This document shows, one piece after another, positions 24,005-33,284 of a stretch of 64,000 bases of DNA. Numbering within the stretch: the first letter of the stretch is position 1; each line of letters starts with the position of its first letter. Origin of the DNA: Nocardia sp. NBC_01327 (GTDB taxonomy: Bacteria; Actinomycetota; Actinomycetes; Mycobacteriales; Mycobacteriaceae); contig NZ_CP108384.1 in assembly GCF_035958815.1 (NCBI RefSeq), positions 62,001 through 126,000 on the forward strand. Direction: 5' to 3'. The translations under genes were made by a program, and so were the position numbers. The notes beneath the pieces were generated by a model, which was given only the letters and a program-made list of their open reading frames with translations, did no database searches and was not told the origin of the DNA.

Positions 24005-26617
24005 ATGTCTGCCGATCACACCCACGGGCATACTGGACAGTCGCTAGGCTCTCCGGTCATGCCGGGCAGACCTGATTTCTTCGACACTGATACACCGACG
24101 GTCGACGGCGAACTCGGCGGTCGTGATCGCGAGCTGGAGCGGATCACCACACTGCTGTCGGACTCGGCACGGATGGTCACCCTGGTCGGAGCCGGCGGCA
24201 TCGGAAAGACCCGCCTCGCCGCCGCGGTGGCCCGCCGGATTCGCAAAGCCCGACGGATGCCGGTGCATTGGGTGCACCTGGCCCGGCTGGCCAAGGACTC
24301 GAGCGCCGCATCGATCGAGGACGCGATCCTGTCCGTGGTCAGCGACGGCGACTTCTCCAACCAGTCCGGGCAGCAGGCGCTGCTACACGCACTCGGCCGA
24401 TCCGACGCAGTCGGGCGGGCCCTGCCCACTGTGCTGGTACTGGACAACTGCGAGCACGTCCTGGAAGGAGTCGGCCAGGTAATCGCCGAACTGCTCGAGT
24501 CGATCCCCGGGTTGCAGGTGCTGGCCACCAGTCGCACGGCGGTCGGATGGGTCGACGAGCACATCGTGCCCATCTCGCCGCTGCCGCGCCGCCAGGCGCT
24601 GGAGTTATTCCGGCAACGTGCGGAGCTGGCCGGTCGTCCCGTGCTGGACCGCGATCAGGCGTTGGTGGAATCGATCTGCAGGCATCTCGATAACAACCCG
24701 CTGCATATCCGGCTGGCCGCCGCGCGGCTGCGGTACCAGCCGCTACCGATGATCCTGCGCGAACTGGACGGCGCTCTGGAAGACCGCCGGTTGCGCTGGT
24801 CGCCGGGATTCCGGGTCGGCGGTGCCGAGCGCCATCGTGGTATCGACGCCGTCATCGGTTGGTCGTTCGAATTGTGCGAGGCAAAAGAACGCCTCTTGTT
24901 CGCGCGAATGTCGGTCTTCGCCACCGGGTACGACATCAATCCGGACGATATCGATCCCGACGACCTCGACAGAATCGCCGGGCCGGACGTCGGTGCCGAC
25001 CTGGACGCGATCGAGGTGGTCTGCGCCGACACCGACCTGGGCGGGCTGGCGCGGCACGAGATCGAAGGATTGCTCGAGCAACTGGCCGATCGGTCCATGG
25101 TGTCCATTCATGTTGGCACGGACAGCGTTCGGTACTCGCTGCTCGAGAGCTTCCGGATGTTCGCCGATGCGCGACTGCGCGATCCCGACGACGGCGAATG
25201 GCTGCGGTTATCCGGGCGCCATCGCCGCTACTACCGCGATCAGATCATCGCGGTGAGCCAGCAGTGGGTCAGCGCGCGGGAGCAGGATCTTCTGGTTCGC
25301 GCCCGCGCGAGCTGGGACAACATCTTGTGGGCTATCGAGGGCAGTCTGTCCGACCCCGACGAAGCGGTGATCGGCCTGGAAATCGCCGCCGGGCTTATCG
25401 CCCTGCGCATTCCGTTTCTCCGTGGCTGCCTGCGGGAGTCGCGTGGCTTGGCCGAACGCAGCCTGACCGCCGCACAGCAACTGGGCCGGTGCCCGGTAGA
25501 ACTGGAGGTATCGGCTCGCGCTCTGATCGGCTCGCTCAGCATGTGTCAGGGGCTGCCCGGCGAGGCCCAGAGCATGCTGAACGATTGTGTTGCCAGTTGC
25601 CTCGAACCGCAGGCGCGAACGACCTGGCGCGAAGACCCGGCAGTCGACATCGGGCTACCGGCACTTGTCGAATACCTCTGGGGCAGTGTGCTGATGCTGC
25701 TGGAGTGTGATCCGCAAGCCACGGTCGTGCTGGCGCGAGCGCGGGCCAAATTCGATGTGGCGGGCGATCCGGGCGGGATGGCCATGAGCGGGCTGTTCGA
25801 GGCTTTGGCAGCCGGTTTCCACGGGACCGCGCAACAGGCACTGGCAGTGACGCGCGGGCATCTCGATAGAATCACCTCGTCAGGGGCGCAGTGGGCGATC
25901 TCCTGGGCACAGTATGCGCGTGCGATCGCGGTGTCCGAGCACGGCGATCCGAATGAAGCTCTGGCCCTGTGTGATTTGGCGCTGGAATGGCAGATTCCCA
26001 TGCGCGACCACTGGGGCGGAGTCTGGGGCCTGCATGTTCGGGCATGGATCCTCGGCCGCATGATCACCAACCACGGTTCGGACCAGGACGTGCCATCGGA
26101 GCGGATCGCGCAGTGGGCGTTGGAAATTGCCAGGCTCGAGGGTGACGCGACGGCGCTGCGCGAGCAGTTGTGTATCGACCTGAGCAACCTTCGGCCTGTC
26201 GCGAAGCGATCAGCCGATGCGGTCGATATCGCCAGGAATATACTGGGGCACAAGGCTTTCGAAGCGGCGGTGCACGAGGGTGAGACAGCACGGAAGACCT
26301 TATGGCTCGCTGCCGGCGATCGCTCCCTGGACAATCCCGCTGGGGACCGGGGGGCTGGTTCGAGCAACCGCGATGAGCGCTCGGCGCTGTGGGACGAACT
26401 CACGCTCAGCGAGCAAGAAGTAGCGGTGCTCGTCACCACGGGACTGACCAATACTGCGATAGCCGCCCGGCGTGGCACATCCCATCGGACCGTGGATTCC
26501 CAGGTCGCGTCCATCCTGCTCAAGCTGATGATCAACTCTCGCAAGGACATTCTCCCCCTGCTTCCCCCCACGCACCGAGATCGGCCCGGCAAAGCCGCGG
26601 TCGGCCCGACGCGATGA
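24005..26617 (+). CDS. large ATP-binding LuxR-type transcriptional regulator
   Basis: 870 aa. The N-terminal NB-ARC/AAA-type ATPase has a Walker A GAGGIGKT at residues 62-69 and a Walker B VLVLDNCEH near 165, followed by the sensor-like LQVLATSRTAVG. The middle (about 400-760) is helical, TPR-like. The C-terminal ~60 residues are a LuxR helix-turn-helix (LTLSEQEVAVLVTTGLTNTA followed by IAARRGTSHRTVDSQVASIL). This is the architecture of SARP/LAL-like actinobacterial regulators that couple ATP binding to transcription, often of secondary metabolism. No obvious target is adjacent. ATG 24005 is used; a start at 24059 is possible. Confidence 0.9.
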   Translation: MSADHTHGHTGQSLGSPVMPGRPDFFDTDTPTVDGELGGRDRELERITTLLSDSARMVTLVGAGGIGKTRLAAAVARRIRKARRMPVHWVHLARLAKDSSAASIEDAILSVVSDGDFSNQSGQQALLHALGRSDAVGRALPTVLVLDNCEHVLEGVGQVIAELLESIPGLQVLATSRTAVGWVDEHIVPISPLPRRQALELFRQRAELAGRPVLDRDQALVESICRHLDNNPLHIRLAAARLRYQPLPMILRELDGALEDRRLRWSPGFRVGGAERHRGIDAVIGWSFELCEAKERLLFARMSVFATGYDINPDDIDPDDLDRIAGPDVGADLDAIEVVCADTDLGGLARHEIEGLLEQLADRSMVSIHVGTDSVRYSLLESFRMFADARLRDPDDGEWLRLSGRHRRYYRDQIIAVSQQWVSAREQDLLVRARASWDNILWAIEGSLSDPDEAVIGLEIAAGLIALRIPFLRGCLRESRGLAERSLTAAQQLGRCPVELEVSARALIGSLSMCQGLPGEAQSMLNDCVASCLEPQARTTWREDPAVDIGLPALVEYLWGSVLMLLECDPQATVVLARARAKFDVAGDPGGMAMSGLFEALAAGFHGTAQQALAVTRGHLDRITSSGAQWAISWAQYARAIAVSEHGDPNEALALCDLALEWQIPMRDHWGGVWGLHVRAWILGRMITNHGSDQDVPSERIAQWALEIARLEGDATALREQLCIDLSNLRPVAKRSADAVDIARNILGHKAFEAAVHEGETARKTLWLAAGDRSLDNPAGDRGAGSSNRDERSALWDELTLSEQEVAVLVTTGLTNTAIAARRGTSHRTVDSQVASILLKLMINSRKDILPLLPPTHRDRPGKAAVGPTR

Positions 26618-26736
26618 CCGGCATACCTACCCGACGAACCTAGGTGCACCGAATCCCACCAGCACCGTTGGAGTCTCGGAGACTGTGCGTTCCCATTCGG
26701 CGTTCGGTGCAGGAACCGGCCGCCACTCAGCGGGCC

Positions 26737-27654
26737 TCAAGCGCGAGCCAGGGCCCGGAATCCCGGCGACATCGGGATGTGCGGCAGACCTGGGCGCAGC
26801 ACCACGCCCGCGTCGGTGGTGTCGACGTTCGCCTGCGGGTAGACGACCAGTACTCGCCTGAGCGATTCGGTGAAGTCCCGACGGAACTGGTGGCGACGAC
26901 GACGGTCGGAGGAGTCTGCGGCCGAACCGAATTGAACCATCAGCGACTCCCACGGGACCGTGGTCTCTCGCTTCACCGAGAACATGCGGTAGGTGAGCCA
27001 GGCATAGATATCCAGACGCAACGCCGATCCGCCGAGCGCCTTGATCGCGTTCATATCCAAGGGCACCGGGTGCGCGGTCACCTCGCGGAAGAACTCATCA
27101 CTCAGCAGCACAGTCGAGGTGAAAAGTGAGGGATGCCCATCTTCCGGCTCGCTACCGCACCAAATGTTGTACGCACTGGCGACCGACAATTTCGCGCCGA
27201 TCCGGCGGTTCGCGTCACCCTTGTACTCGATGGTCAAGCTGGCATTGAACAGACGGTGTGACTGGTTGCGCATCCGCGTGAGCGACCCGTTCTTCCCACC
27301 GGTCGCCGTCAAACCCATCGAGCCCATGAAGTCGTTCAGACTGTCGCCGAGCACGATCTCCTTCGACCCGGTGCGCACGGCCTCGGTCGAGAGAAAAGTC
27401 AGGATCAGTCGTGGCATCGTCCCGAACGGATAGCCGATCGAACTGGTCTTATTGTTGTGATCGGTGGTCATGCCCGGCTGGACCGTCAGCGACAGGTCAC
27501 CATTGCGACGACCCCAGGCCGGGACATCACCGGGATCCCGGTACGGCAGCGACGTCTGCGTGAAAACGCGTGCCAGGTAGCCGACTTCCTGCTCGCCGTC
27601 CCAGACTTCGGCGGCAGCGCGGACGATATCCAGCGGACTGCGTTTCGGTGGCAC
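26737..27654 (-). CDS. repA: plasmid replication initiator, RepA-like
   Basis: 305 aa from GTG 27654. It matches the 'plasmid encoded RepA' family of actinobacterial plasmids: VGYLARVFTQTSLPYRDPGD, SIGYPFGTMPRLILTFLSTE, AVRTGSKEIVLGDSLNDFM, a winged-helix-like middle, and LDIYAWLTYRMFSVKRETTV followed by PWESLMVQFG. It would bind iterons and open the origin. The promoter side faces an 800-base array of 17-base iterons and DnaA-box-like sites, which strongly supports the call. A TTCCC-N6-GGGAA palindrome lies 30 bases before the start and is a likely autoregulatory site. The Shine-Dalgarno stretch (GGGGGA) touches the GTG, so the start is slightly uncertain. Confidence 0.85.
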   Translation of the reverse strand: MPPKRSPLDIVRAAAEVWDGEQEVGYLARVFTQTSLPYRDPGDVPAWGRRNGDLSLTVQPGMTTDHNNKTSSIGYPFGTMPRLILTFLSTEAVRTGSKEIVLGDSLNDFMGSMGLTATGGKNGSLTRMRNQSHRLFNASLTIEYKGDANRRIGAKLSVASAYNIWCGSEPEDGHPSLFTSTVLLSDEFFREVTAHPVPLDMNAIKALGGSALRLDIYAWLTYRMFSVKRETTVPWESLMVQFGSAADSSDRRRRHQFRRDFTESLRRVLVVYPQANVDTTDAGVVLRPGLPHIPMSPGFRALARA

Positions 27655-27683
27655 TCCCCCAGCATCGCATGTACGCCACGGAC

Positions 27684-27699
27684 TTCCCTCAGTTGGGAA
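27684..27699 (-). promoter_or_regulatory. TTCCC-N6-GGGAA palindrome before repA
   Basis: TTCCCTCAGTTGGGAA, 30 bases upstream of the repA start, has the same arms and spacer length as the sites before pknG and the 18204 gene. Confidence 0.5.
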
Positions 27700-27717
27700 T
27701 ACCCGGTCCCGGCGCTA

Positions 27718-28502
27718 CGCATATCCTGCAGACACGCACGCATATCTTGCGGACACGTGGCGGCCGGGCACTGAGACCGACTTCCCGAAACCGGTGTGAC
27801 CAGCGCGATTACCCCCGCCGTCGAGACTGGTCGCGCGCATATCTTGCGGACGTCCGCCGGTCAGCCCCTTCTCCCCCACCCGCAAGTTCGGGGATCAGCG
27901 TCCGCGAAACGAGTCGTTGCAGCTGGTGAGGGCACCAAACACCGTGCCCAGTCCACCGATCGGAACCGGCCGAGCATCCGCATACCTTGCGGACATTTCG
28001 AATATCCGCAGCTCAGGCCACGCATACCTTGCGGACATCGGTGGAACGCCGCCCGTATCTCGCGGACCGACACCTCTCACCACCGACACACGCCGCGCCG
28101 TCGCCGCACGCATATCTTGCGGACACCCCACGCATATCTTGCGGACATCAGAGCCGAAGTCACGCATATCTTGCGGACAGTGGATAACTCGCGTCGGCAA
28201 GATATGCGCACCGAGTACCTCTGCACCGCAGCCAGATCCGGCCGTCATCGCAGATCAAGATATGAATCTCACCGCGACACGCTCAGCGTATGTAAGCAGA
28301 AACGCCGAGCTGATGCGCATATCTCGCGGACGGTGAAGGTCGTGAGTTATCCACGCATATCTTGCGGACATCATGAACGAGACCTGTGGATAACTAGGGC
28401 GTCGAGGGACGTTGTCCACGCATATCTTGCGGACACGGGCACCGGCGTTTTCCCAGGACGGCACGCATATCTTGCGGACACCCCACGCATATCTTGCGGA
28501 CA
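27718..28502. repeat. iteron array, probable plasmid replication origin
   Basis: The 17-base iteron CGCATATCTTGCGGACA occurs exactly at 27739, 28109, 28131, 28163, 28354, 28419, 28464 and 28486, with near copies at 27718, 27836, 27979, 28021, 28052 and 28316, all in the same orientation; a partial inverted copy lies near 28195. Two pairs are 22 bases apart, two helical turns. DnaA-box-like sequences (TTATCCAC or its complement) lie at 28180, 28346 and 28385, with TTGTCCACG at 28412 and another box-like site at 28594. Together with the adjacent repA this is a classical iteron origin. The rest of 27655-28973 holds no gene. Confidence 0.9.
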
Positions 28503-28973
28503 CCGATCCCCTATTTCCCCAGGTCATGCAGACAAAATCCGGCCCTCATGTAGTTCTTCTCCTAGAAAAGAATCCTGTAGTAAGCTCAGCGTGGCTGTGG
28601 ATAGAGACCCCCGACCCAGCCGTTCCCCCAATGCCGCAGTACCCCCCGGTCAACGCTGAGATTTGCTCAGCTCGGCCGTGGTCCACCACCGTCCTGAGCT
28701 GCTGACACCGCGATCAGACCACGTCAGCCGGCGTCCGGTTTCTCAGCGAGCCAATTTCGAAGAACTCGGTGCGCAGTCATGTCGACACCACGACCGATGC
28801 CTCCGAAAGATGACCGTCCACGGCATCGAAATAGGTTGCGCGACAGTGGTGCTGATGCCGTGATCGGGAGCGTTGGGTCCCAGCCAGCATCCAAGCCCGC
28901 GCTGCCATCGCGTCCGTGTGCCCGGAAGCGATGGCGGCCACCACTTTGTTCGGCTGAGGAGGCGGGTGAGGCG

Positions 28974-29186
28974 ATGACACCCGGAGCGCAAGGCGACTCC
29001 AGCTTCGGACTGGGCACCGACGGCCCACTGATGATCACGGTCGGTGTCGACAGGTCGGAGTCCTCATGGCGGGCAGCCGCTTACGCGGCAGGTCCCGCGC
29101 GGCGACAGCATGCCTGTGACGTCCCCGAATACCGTCTCGTGAGCTCGGTCGCCATGCGGCTCGTAAGATCTGGGCGCTGGCGGTGA
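28974..29186 (+). pseudogene. universal stress protein, truncated remnant
   Basis: From ATG 28974 (GAGGCG upstream) the frame reads DGPLMITVGVDRSESSWRAA followed by AYAAGPARRQHA, the N-terminal strand-helix of the Usp family. After about 45 residues it loses similarity (DVPEYRLVSSVAMRLV) and stops after 70 aa. A normal Usp domain is about 140 aa and carries a G-2x-G-9x-G-S/T ATP motif, absent here. It is a leftover fragment between the origin and ltrA. Confidence 0.6.
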
Positions 29187-29250
29187 CCGTCGTGCCGTAG
29201 CGAATTGCGGATATTGCTGGACAGATTCGCGGACAAAGGGAATTACGGGT

Positions 29251-30411
29251 GTGACGGAACTTCGCAACGAGACGCATGAACGGGCCAGCTGGGCGGAGTT
29301 GTTCTTCGACCTGGTGCTGGTGTTCGCAGTGACCCAGGCCGCGCATATGCCGGTGGCGGAACAGAGTTGGGCTGCTGTGGGCCAGACGATGCTATTGCTG
29401 GCGATCATGTGGTGGTCGTGGGTGGGGACCACGCTGGCAGTGCACGGGATCGAGGATTCGGACAGGCAGCGGATCTTCTTGTTCGCGTGCGGTTTGTGCG
29501 TGTTCGTCATCGCGATCAGCGCACCCCACGCGTTCACCGGGTACGGCCCGCCGTTGGTACTCGCCGTGGCGCATCTGGTGTTACGGCTGCTGCTGTGGGA
29601 TGCGATGCGGCGCAAGGAGGCGTTCGGGCGAGCGGGGGCTCAGGGCAATTGGTTCAACCCGTACACCGTGACACTGATGAGCGCCCTGCTGCTGGTAGCT
29701 GCTGCGGTGGTGCCCGCGGGCGGAATTCGCAACGGGCTCTGGATCATTGCGGTCTTACTGGCCTTCGGCGGTCCGGCTCTGCTTGCGCGGCGGCTCGGGA
29801 CCGTCCAATTCGGGGCGACGCACCTGCCCGAGCGGTTCGCCACCTTCGTCATCATCGCGCTCGGGGAGATGGTGGCATCTGTGGGCTCCCAGGCGGCGGA
29901 GGCCCATCTCGGTGTGGTGTCCTGGGGCAGCGTGGTGTTGACCTTCGTCCTCGGCGGCGGGCTGTGGTGGCTGTACTTCGCGTACGGGTTTTCGGCCGTG
30001 GAGCATTCGCTGCGCACCAATCAGGTGCGTGGCACCGTGGTGCGAGATGTGCTGAGCTACGGGCACTTGCTGCTGGTGATCGGCCTGGTCCTGGTTGCGG
30101 TGGGTGCGCGCACCATGGTCGAGGAGCCGACGGCGATTCCGCACGGGGCCACCGGATACCTGCTGCCGATGGGTGCCGCACTCTACGTATCGGCATTCTG
30201 CTTTACCCGCTGGCGGATGTTCGGCGCGGCCACAGTGGGCCGGGCCACTGTCGCAACGGTATTCGCCGCCTTGGCCGTCGCCGCACCGCTGCTGCCCGAG
30301 ATCGCGATGCTGTCCATCGTGACCGTGATTCTCCTCGCGCTCAATGGCTACGAGCACTGGACGGTATCGACAGGACGGCCGCTACTACTGCTCCGCCGAC
30401 CGGCGGTCTAG
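29251..30411 (+). CDS. low temperature requirement protein A (LtrA) family membrane protein
   Basis: 386 aa from GTG 29251 with AAAGGGA eight bases upstream. The start is the LtrA signature RASWAELFFDLVLVFAVTQ, followed by about nine to ten membrane helices; ERFATFVIIALGEMVASVG and LSYGHLLLVIGLVLVAVGAR are further family segments. The name comes from Listeria growth at low temperature; the biochemical function is unknown. It is a single gene, with no obvious operon partner, beside the plasmid origin. Confidence 0.9.
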   Translation: MTELRNETHERASWAELFFDLVLVFAVTQAAHMPVAEQSWAAVGQTMLLLAIMWWSWVGTTLAVHGIEDSDRQRIFLFACGLCVFVIAISAPHAFTGYGPPLVLAVAHLVLRLLLWDAMRRKEAFGRAGAQGNWFNPYTVTLMSALLLVAAAVVPAGGIRNGLWIIAVLLAFGGPALLARRLGTVQFGATHLPERFATFVIIALGEMVASVGSQAAEAHLGVVSWGSVVLTFVLGGGLWWLYFAYGFSAVEHSLRTNQVRGTVVRDVLSYGHLLLVIGLVLVAVGARTMVEEPTAIPHGATGYLLPMGAALYVSAFCFTRWRMFGAATVGRATVATVFAALAVAAPLLPEIAMLSIVTVILLALNGYEHWTVSTGRPLLLLRRPAV

Positions 30412-30642
30412 ATGAAGTCCGGGCTGGTGCTGCGAGCCCGGATCATCGTGCCGGCCGCTGACGGGGTGGCACACACGGAGATCGCGCGGCGGTACGCGAT
30501 CTCGCGACAGACGCTGTCGGCGACGGCGAGTCATGGACACCGCCACGAATCAACGACCGTCAGTTTGATCTGTTCGCCGACAGCGAGTTGGACGAACGCA
30601 CCGCAGTTCGATGAGTTGATTCACGATCTGCGCGCACGCTGA
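30412..30642 (+). pseudogene. IS630-type transposase N-terminal remnant
   Basis: The frame begins KSGLVLRARIIVPAADGVAH then TEIARRYAISRQTLSA, which fits the N-terminal helix-turn-helix of IS630-family transposases (RARIVLLAADG...EIARRLGVSRPTV). Similarity ends after ~40 residues and the frame stops at 76 aa, so the DDE domain is missing. Confidence 0.55.
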
Positions 30643-30775
30643 CTCAATATCGGTCAATACCCGCCAGCTGTGTCACCTTCTCCGCCAATTCTGGAACACA
30701 TTCCTTTCATTCATGTACTGTTCCGTTCGCCGGTATTACTCGATCGGCCCTTGCATACTTAGAACAGGAAACGCT

Positions 30776-31024
30776 ATGGCTCGCAACACTATTCGGAACA
30801 TCGCCTCGATCGGCCTCGCGGCCATATCGATCGGTTTGGCAGGGGCCGGGACTGCTGCGGCAGCACCCGTCTTGTCCGAAAGCCCGTCGGCCGGCACAGT
30901 GGCCGGCAGTACCGGCACGGGCTCGGCGACCGGGTCTGCCAGCGCGTTGGGGTGCTTCCTGGATAACTTCCTGTACGACACCGAGCCCCCGGCCCTGTAC
31001 GCACAGTGTCACGCGACGGCCTGA
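30776..31024 (+). CDS. small secreted protein (82 aa)
   Basis: The ATG is preceded by AGGAAA at good spacing. It has a textbook signal peptide (MARNTIRNIASIG, then LAAISIGLAGAGTAAAA, cleavage near AAAAP). The mature part is ~50 residues, Ser/Thr/Gly-rich, with a Cys pair in CFLDNFLYDTEPPALYAQC that can form a disulfide. No family is recognised. The region after it (31025-31265) holds only an unsupported open frame. Confidence 0.7.
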   Translation: MARNTIRNIASIGLAAISIGLAGAGTAAAAPVLSESPSAGTVAGSTGTGSATGSASALGCFLDNFLYDTEPPALYAQCHATA

Positions 31025-31265
31025 TCTCTGGCGTCAAGGAAGACCCGGGGCCGGGACCTTCGGACGACTGCCGTTTCTCGGCAAAGGAGGCTCGAAACTA
31101 TCCGGCATTCGGCATCACAGTGAGTTGGCTAGACATTCCCAAGGGCGGTCGTCAACGGCCGCAAGAGTACTCGCAACTACCGCTTGATTTCGATCCGGCG
31201 GCCGCCACCTATGCCGCATGGCCTGTTCGATCGGTGTGGTGCGCAGCGTAACAGTACTTTGAACG

Positions 31266-31296
31266 CATCAACTCTTGATTCCACCAAGAGTTGATG
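31266..31296. promoter_or_regulatory. perfect inverted repeat overlapping the MarR start codon
   Basis: CATCAACTCTTG (31266-31277) and CAAGAGTTGATG (31285-31296) are exact inverted copies separated by seven bases; the last ATG is the start codon of the MarR gene. It fits an autoregulatory MarR operator that would block transcription, or a hairpin that would hide the start. Confidence 0.7.
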
Positions 31297-31746
31297 CTAT
31301 CAATTTCCGTGCACAATTTTAGCTCAGAGAACGAGTTCTTCCGAGAATTCGGCATGACCGCAATGAAATTGCAGACCGCATTTGCCGACCACGTGGGGAT
31401 GAGCACGCTGCGGCTGCGACTACTGATGCTGCTGCGGTGGCAAGGCGAGTCCAGCCACAGCGATCTTCGGCAGGCGCTCGGCACCGACACCGCGAGCATT
31501 ACACGGCTGGTCAAGCAATTCGAGGCCGATGGACTGCTCGTCCGGCGCATGGACCCAGACAACAACCGTTACACCCTGACCGCACTGGCTCCCGCCGGCG
31601 AACTGTTCGCCGACGAGCTCGACCGGGCCCAGCAGGACTATCAGCGCCGACTGCTGTACGGCATCGGTATCGAGCAGCAGCAGAGCATCCTCGACGTATT
31701 CCGCCGCGTCCACGTAAACATTGTCGTCGCGAAAGAGCAACCCTGA
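31294..31746 (+). CDS. MarR-family transcriptional regulator
   Basis: 150 aa with the winged-helix pattern: STLRLRLLMLLRWQGESSHS, then DLRQALGTDTASITRLVKQF and the wing LVRRMDPDNNRYTLTALAPA. It ends with the usual dimerisation helices. No Cys-based redox sensor is visible. The start codon lies inside a perfect 12-base inverted repeat, so either this ATG is repressed by the protein itself or the true start is ATG 31351-31353 a little downstream. No divergent or downstream target gene is intact; the neighbour downstream is decayed. Confidence 0.85.
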   Translation: MLSISVHNFSSENEFFREFGMTAMKLQTAFADHVGMSTLRLRLLMLLRWQGESSHSDLRQALGTDTASITRLVKQFEADGLLVRRMDPDNNRYTLTALAPAGELFADELDRAQQDYQRRLLYGIGIEQQQSILDVFRRVHVNIVVAKEQP

Positions 31747-32336
31747 CCGCGGATCCGCGGGCCACTGCCCAGCGCATGTACAACGCCTTCAGCACCCGCC
31801 CTTCAATGAGAACGGCGAATAGCCGAGAGGCACCGACGCCCACATTCTGCAAAAAATCGTGATGTAGTCCGCGGCGAGATCCACGAATTCCACTGCTGGC
31901 GAACCGAATACGCGGAGGGCTTCGATACGAGTGAACCCACCCTCAAACCGGGCCGAACCATCTCGAGCCGCCGCAACCCTGCCTTGCGCGCTGCCCCAAT
32001 GGCCGCTTCGGTCCTGGCACACCGAGTTCCCCGTGGCGGGCTGCGGTCAGGCGATGGCCCCTGACCAGGAACTCACCATTGGCGCCCAAGTACAGTTGCC
32101 GCCGTCAGTAAGTAGGCGACTGCTTGCCGATTACCCAGTCAATGCCCCGGACCCTTCGCACGAGGATCTGGGGCATTGCCTTCTCGCGGGAGCCTTGTGC
32201 AGCCCATACGCCCCGAGGGTGCGCGAGCAGCTCTGTCATAACCCGGCCCACACTCAGTCGAATTCTGAGTGCTGAGAACGAGCCGCAACCACCAGTGGGA
32301 ACAGCTGCCAGTTCGGGCGTGACGTCATAATTACAT
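31747..32336. other. decayed intergenic region
   Basis: About 590 bases. Just after the MarR stop the plus strand reads ATAQRMYNAFSTR and further on GEIHEFHCWRTEYAEGFD, in different frames, which may be pieces of one lost small enzyme (SnoaL-like at a guess). At 32061 there is a 16-base copy of the repeat core seen at 22.9 and 23.75 kb. No intact gene. Confidence 0.4.
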
Positions 32337-33179
32337 GTGATCTCAGCGTTTCCGGAAGAAATGGCCGCTCTCTATCCCGATATCAAGCGGGCTGGGAATC
32401 TTCGGGAGGCGATGCAATGCGCGTTGAACGACAGCGGAACCGACCTGGTCGCGGCAGTTCACCCGGCTCCAGAATGGCGTTCGACAGCCACCGTCGTTGA
32501 GAGCGCAACCAGAACCTCGGACACTCATCTGGCCCGGCGACAGCGGCTCTTCAATATCGAATTCTCGGAACGCGGAGTCTGCATGGCCTCCGGCAGCACG
32601 ACCGAGTTGGCGACGTGCGTGGGCCCGGTCGTCGCCTGGCAGGCGGGTGCTGACCTCGAACAACTCTGCGCTGCCGCACCATTCATACGTCCCACAGCAC
32701 TTGGTCTGGCCTTCGAGCAAGGCACTGCTGTGGAGTTCATCTGGAACCAGTTCCTCGAATCCGAGTATCACGACCCCGCCCTGCTCGAGGCGGCCTACGC
32801 ACAGCCCGCACTCCGAGCACTCCGCCCGTACACCTCCATGAATGCCCTGCACTTCAGCCGCAGCACTCGTTTCCCATTCACCACCGATTTGCCCTTCGTG
32901 ATTCCCAGGGACGAGGGCGGATACAGGGTCGTCTGGCAGATCGAGTCATCCTCGATGGATTCCTGGTGGTTAGACCTACAGCGAGTCGATCGGGATTTCG
33001 TCAACGCAGAAACGGTCGCCGATGCCATCGCCGTTGTGCTGGAACACCTTCCCGACGGTTGCGGACCCGCCATCGACGGAACAGCACGAGACCTCGACAA
33101 GCCCAACGCCATATCAGGTGAAACCCACGTCCCCGCTGACCACGACGTCAGCAAACAGGCTGAGCCCGTTCGGGAGTGA
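32337..33179 (+). CDS. DUF6193 family protein
   Basis: 280 aa. It follows the DUF6193 pattern: AALYPDIKRAGNLREAMQCA, LFNIEFSERGVCMASGSTTE, VGPVVAWQAGADLEQLCAAA, and EAAYAQPALRALRPYTSMNA then LHFSRSTRFPFT. The family is annotated as linked to natural-product clusters but is also common in actinobacterial toxin/immunity islands; its function is unknown. The last ~50 residues are an extra polar tail. The GTG start lacks a clear ribosome site. It lies upstream of a broken toxin-like gene, so an immunity role is possible. Confidence 0.7.
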   Translation: MISAFPEEMAALYPDIKRAGNLREAMQCALNDSGTDLVAAVHPAPEWRSTATVVESATRTSDTHLARRQRLFNIEFSERGVCMASGSTTELATCVGPVVAWQAGADLEQLCAAAPFIRPTALGLAFEQGTAVEFIWNQFLESEYHDPALLEAAYAQPALRALRPYTSMNALHFSRSTRFPFTTDLPFVIPRDEGGYRVVWQIESSSMDSWWLDLQRVDRDFVNAETVADAIAVVLEHLPDGCGPAIDGTARDLDKPNAISGETHVPADHDVSKQAEPVRE

Positions 33180-33284
33180 GCAGGGGGTCCGGCTGCCGAA
33201 GCCTCTTCCTCGTCAGCTGGGTCGTCCGGAAGATGTTGTCCTCGTGATCCCTCACAGGGATTGTTCCCAGCAACCAGACCGGCG

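Noticed and set aside
27718..28502. Possible CRISPR array
   Set aside because: Repeats are only 17 bases, spacing is irregular (4 to over 100 bases between copies) with no uniform spacers, and repA and DnaA-box-like sites fit an iteron origin instead.
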